Positions 4,330 to 6,235 of a stretch of 6,235 nt of DNA are shown here, one piece after another. The DNA comes from an uncultured Muribaculaceae bacterium (GTDB lineage Bacteria > Bacteroidota > Bacteroidia > Bacteroidales > Muribaculaceae): contig CAJLLX010000110.1 of the NCBI GenBank assembly GCA_905207535.1, positions 1-6,235 on the forward strand, given 5' to 3'. Position 1 is the first letter of the stretch, and every line of letters begins with the position of its first letter. A program made the translations under genes and the position numbers. The notes under the pieces were generated by a model that did not search any database, had not been told where the DNA came from, and saw nothing but the letters and a program-made list of their open reading frames with translations.

Positions 4330-6235
4330 CTATTTGTTTGAGGTGGGGAAGGAGGAGATGCGGAGGCGGGCGGCGCCCATCGGGATGAGGGTGATGGGGC
4401 TGACGTAGTCGGAGCGGGGGGCGGAGGCGGGGGGAAGGACGCCGGTCAGGCCGGTGCCGTCGATGCCCCACGAGGGGATCAGGCGCCCGAGGGCGGTGAC
4501 TTCTATCGGCGCTCCTTCCCGGGTGAAGGGCTGATTGTCAGCGGGCCACGGCTTGTGGCGCACTGTCAGACGGCTCACATCGTTGTCGTCGGGGAGGATC
4601 AGTGCGTAGTTCCAGGGCGAACCGGCATAGATCTCCCATGTGGGCCATTTTTCCGGATCGGCGCCCTCCTGCCAGCGCGAGTCGCCTATCGCGGCCTCGG
4701 CGGAGTTGACTTTGCGATACTGCTCGGCGATGCGCAGCGACAGTGTGAGCGGGCCGTAGTTGACTGAGGCGCTGTTCTGGTTCGTGGGCCAGCGGCGCAC
4801 GGTCAGGCGCATCGGGAACACGAGCTCCACGCGGTCGCCGTCTTTCCATGTGCGCTCTATCCGCAGATATTCACCGGCCACGGGTGCTCCGGTGAGCTTG
4901 CCGTTGACCATGGCTGTAGCCCCGGTGGTCCATGAGGGGATGCGGAAATAGATCGGATATTTCGCCTTCTCTTTGGCGGCGATGGTGAAGCGCAGCGTGT
5001 CGCTGAAGGGGTAGCGTGTATCCTCGGTGATGGTCACACGCTTGCCGCCGGCCACATCGAGGGTGGCCTTGTTGGGTCCGTACACGGCATAGGCCACCCC
5101 CCCGTCGGGAGTGCTGTAAGCAAGGCTCTGAACGAACGAGGGCCATCCGAGGCCGTGGTTGTGCTGGCAACAGCGGCTGCTGAAGGGGTTCATGTTGAGG
5201 AACGGGCCGCGGTTGTCGATGCCGGGATGATGGTTTTTCGAGTCGCTCACCGTGTGGTTCGGGCTGGTGATGTAGCGCAGCGACCGCAGGTCGGGCATCA
5301 TCGCCGCCGGAAACGAGTTGAACGCCACATCCTCCATATTCTCGGCCCACAGCGGGTCGGCGGTGATGCCGATCATAACCCCGTCGCTGAGCATCTGCTC
5401 GGCGAATCCGCAGGTCTCTGTGCCCTGGCGCGGGTCGATATACCCGATGCGCGCATTCTCGTCGGCGCCGAACATGCCACCCGGCACCTGCCCGAAGCTC
5501 CGCCTTACCAGGTCGTGCACATTATACGAAGCCTGCAACAGCGTGCTGTCGCCGGTGAGCAGATACATCTCAGCCGGCTCGCGGAAATATTGAGCGATGT
5601 TCACATTGTGCCAGTTGGGCAGCGCCGCGGGGTTGGTGCAGTCGGCATTGTTGCGGTGGAGCTTCTCTATCAGCGGGAGCACCGACGCGTCGCCGGTCTT
5701 GCCGTAATACCACACCACGCTCCACATGTTGTCGCCGCCGCGGCAGTTCTCCCAGTAGTCCTCCAGGAAGTCGGCATCCTCCTGCGCCATCTCCCACTCG
5801 AAATATTTCTTCATGAAGGGGAGCACCCGCTCGTCGGCAGTGTATTCATACCAGTTTTGCAGACACCACAGCATTATCATCTGTGCCCACACCTCGCGCT
5901 TGCCGTTGCGCAGGTTCACCGGACCGAAATATCCGTCCTCCTTCTGCGAGCCTAATACGGCATCGATCCAAAATTTCGTTTCCTCGAGCATCTTCTCGTC
6001 GTGGAGCAGATATGCCAGATGGCTGTAGCCGCGCAGCCAGTAGGGCACCTCCTCCCAGCCGCGGTCGCCCCCCTCCACGAGCCATGCGTTGTTGTTCTTG
6101 TCGAGCCACGCGCTGATCTCGCCCAGGTGGCCGTTGAGGCCGTCGCGCTGCAGCTCGCACTGGCGCAGCAGCCACCCTTCGGGCTCTATGGCGCCGGCGG
6201 GCAGTTTTTCGAGCATCAGCCGCTGCAGCGGAGCG
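4330..6235 (-). CDS. DUF1680 / GH127-type glycoside hydrolase (5' partial)
   Basis: The frame runs from the right edge (open past the ATG at 6216) to TAG at 4330-4332. Six codons before that ATG are still open and the family usually has more N-terminal sequence, so the start and any signal peptide are probably outside. Numbering from Met at 6216 (628 residues), the N-terminal LPAGAIEPEGWLLRQ (5-19) is typical of DUF1680, followed by a helical (alpha/alpha)6-barrel-like region. The metal and nucleophile residues known from beta-L-arabinofuranosidase HypBA1 (Glu338, Cys340, Cys417, Cys418) seem conserved as E267-T-C269 and C349-C350, with similar spacing. E253 in GADENAR is a candidate acid/base. 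The C-terminal third is beta-rich. It probably cleaves a furanose or related sugar from plant or host glycans by a Zn-Cys mechanism. The exact substrate cannot be read; family relatives include arabinofuranosidases and an aceric-acid hydrolase. It converges on the DUF2461 gene. Confidence 0.88.
   Translation of the reverse strand, partial: APLQRLMLEKLPAGAIEPEGWLLRQCELQRDGLNGHLGEISAWLDKNNNAWLVEGGDRGWEEVPYWLRGYSHLAYLLHDEKMLEETKFWIDAVLGSQKEDGYFGPVNLRNGKREVWAQMIMLWCLQNWYEYTADERVLPFMKKYFEWEMAQEDADFLEDYWENCRGGDNMWSVVWYYGKTGDASVLPLIEKLHRNNADCTNPAALPNWHNVNIAQYFREPAEMYLLTGDSTLLQASYNVHDLVRRSFGQVPGGMFGADENARIGYIDPRQGTETCGFAEQMLSDGVMIGITADPLWAENMEDVAFNSFPAAMMPDLRSLRYITSPNHTVSDSKNHHPGIDNRGPFLNMNPFSSRCCQHNHGLGWPSFVQSLAYSTPDGGVAYAVYGPNKATLDVAGGKRVTITEDTRYPFSDTLRFTIAAKEKAKYPIYFRIPSWTTGATAMVNGKLTGAPVAGEYLRIERTWKDGDRVELVFPMRLTVRRWPTNQNSASVNYGPLTLSLRIAEQYRKVNSAEAAIGDSRWQEGADPEKWPTWEIYAGSPWNYALILPDDNDVSRLTVRHKPWPADNQPFTREGAPIEVTALGRLIPSWGIDGTGLTGVLPPASAPRSDYVSPITLIPMGAARLRISSFPTSNK

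Noticed and set aside
5155..5955. Plus-strand open frame (266 codons) opposite the glycosidase
   Set aside because: It is fully antisense to a gene with recognisable catalytic motifs; its His/Val/Arg-rich translation shows no domain.

Overview
The window looks like chromosomal DNA from a GC-rich member of the Bacteroidales; a Muribaculaceae-like gut bacterium is my best guess, by inference only. The reasons are a GLUG-repeat surface protein with a type IX secretion (T9SS)-like C-terminal tail, a short phosphatidylserine decarboxylase next to a type II phosphatidylserine synthase, the Bacteroidetes-restricted family DUF4834, a DUF1680/GH127 glycosidase, and start codons mostly without Shine-Dalgarno sequences.

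Layout from left to right. Positions 1-1142 (+) hold the 3' part of a large secreted or surface protein with GLUG-like repeats, an Ig-like domain and a sorting tail. It is closed by two hairpins, the second a strong intrinsic terminator (1199-1259). Positions 1260-1499 form an A/G-rich intergenic region with a candidate Bacteroidetes promoter, a REP-like hairpin and a possible six-codon leader ORF. Positions 1500-3030 (+) hold psd and pssA, the two consecutive enzymes that turn CDP-diacylglycerol and serine into phosphatidylethanolamine. Positions 3031-3157 contain a near-perfect sigma-54 (-24/-12) promoter. It precedes a small membrane-anchored DUF4834 protein (3158-3499) and a DUF2461/TIGR02453 protein (3519-4208), only 19 bases apart. 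A hairpin at 4269-4297 sits between the converging transcription units. Positions 4330-6235 (-) hold a GH127-type (DUF1680) glycosidase, cut off at its N-terminus by the window end.

The centre is a phospholipid synthesis unit followed by two conserved genes of unknown function. The most notable signal is that those two genes appear to have their own sigma-54 promoter and so could be transcribed separately from psd-pssA. The flanking genes (surface protein, glycosidase) look like typical gut-Bacteroidales accessory functions. I see no CRISPR array, RNA gene, transposase or phage gene, and no clearly new multi-gene system.
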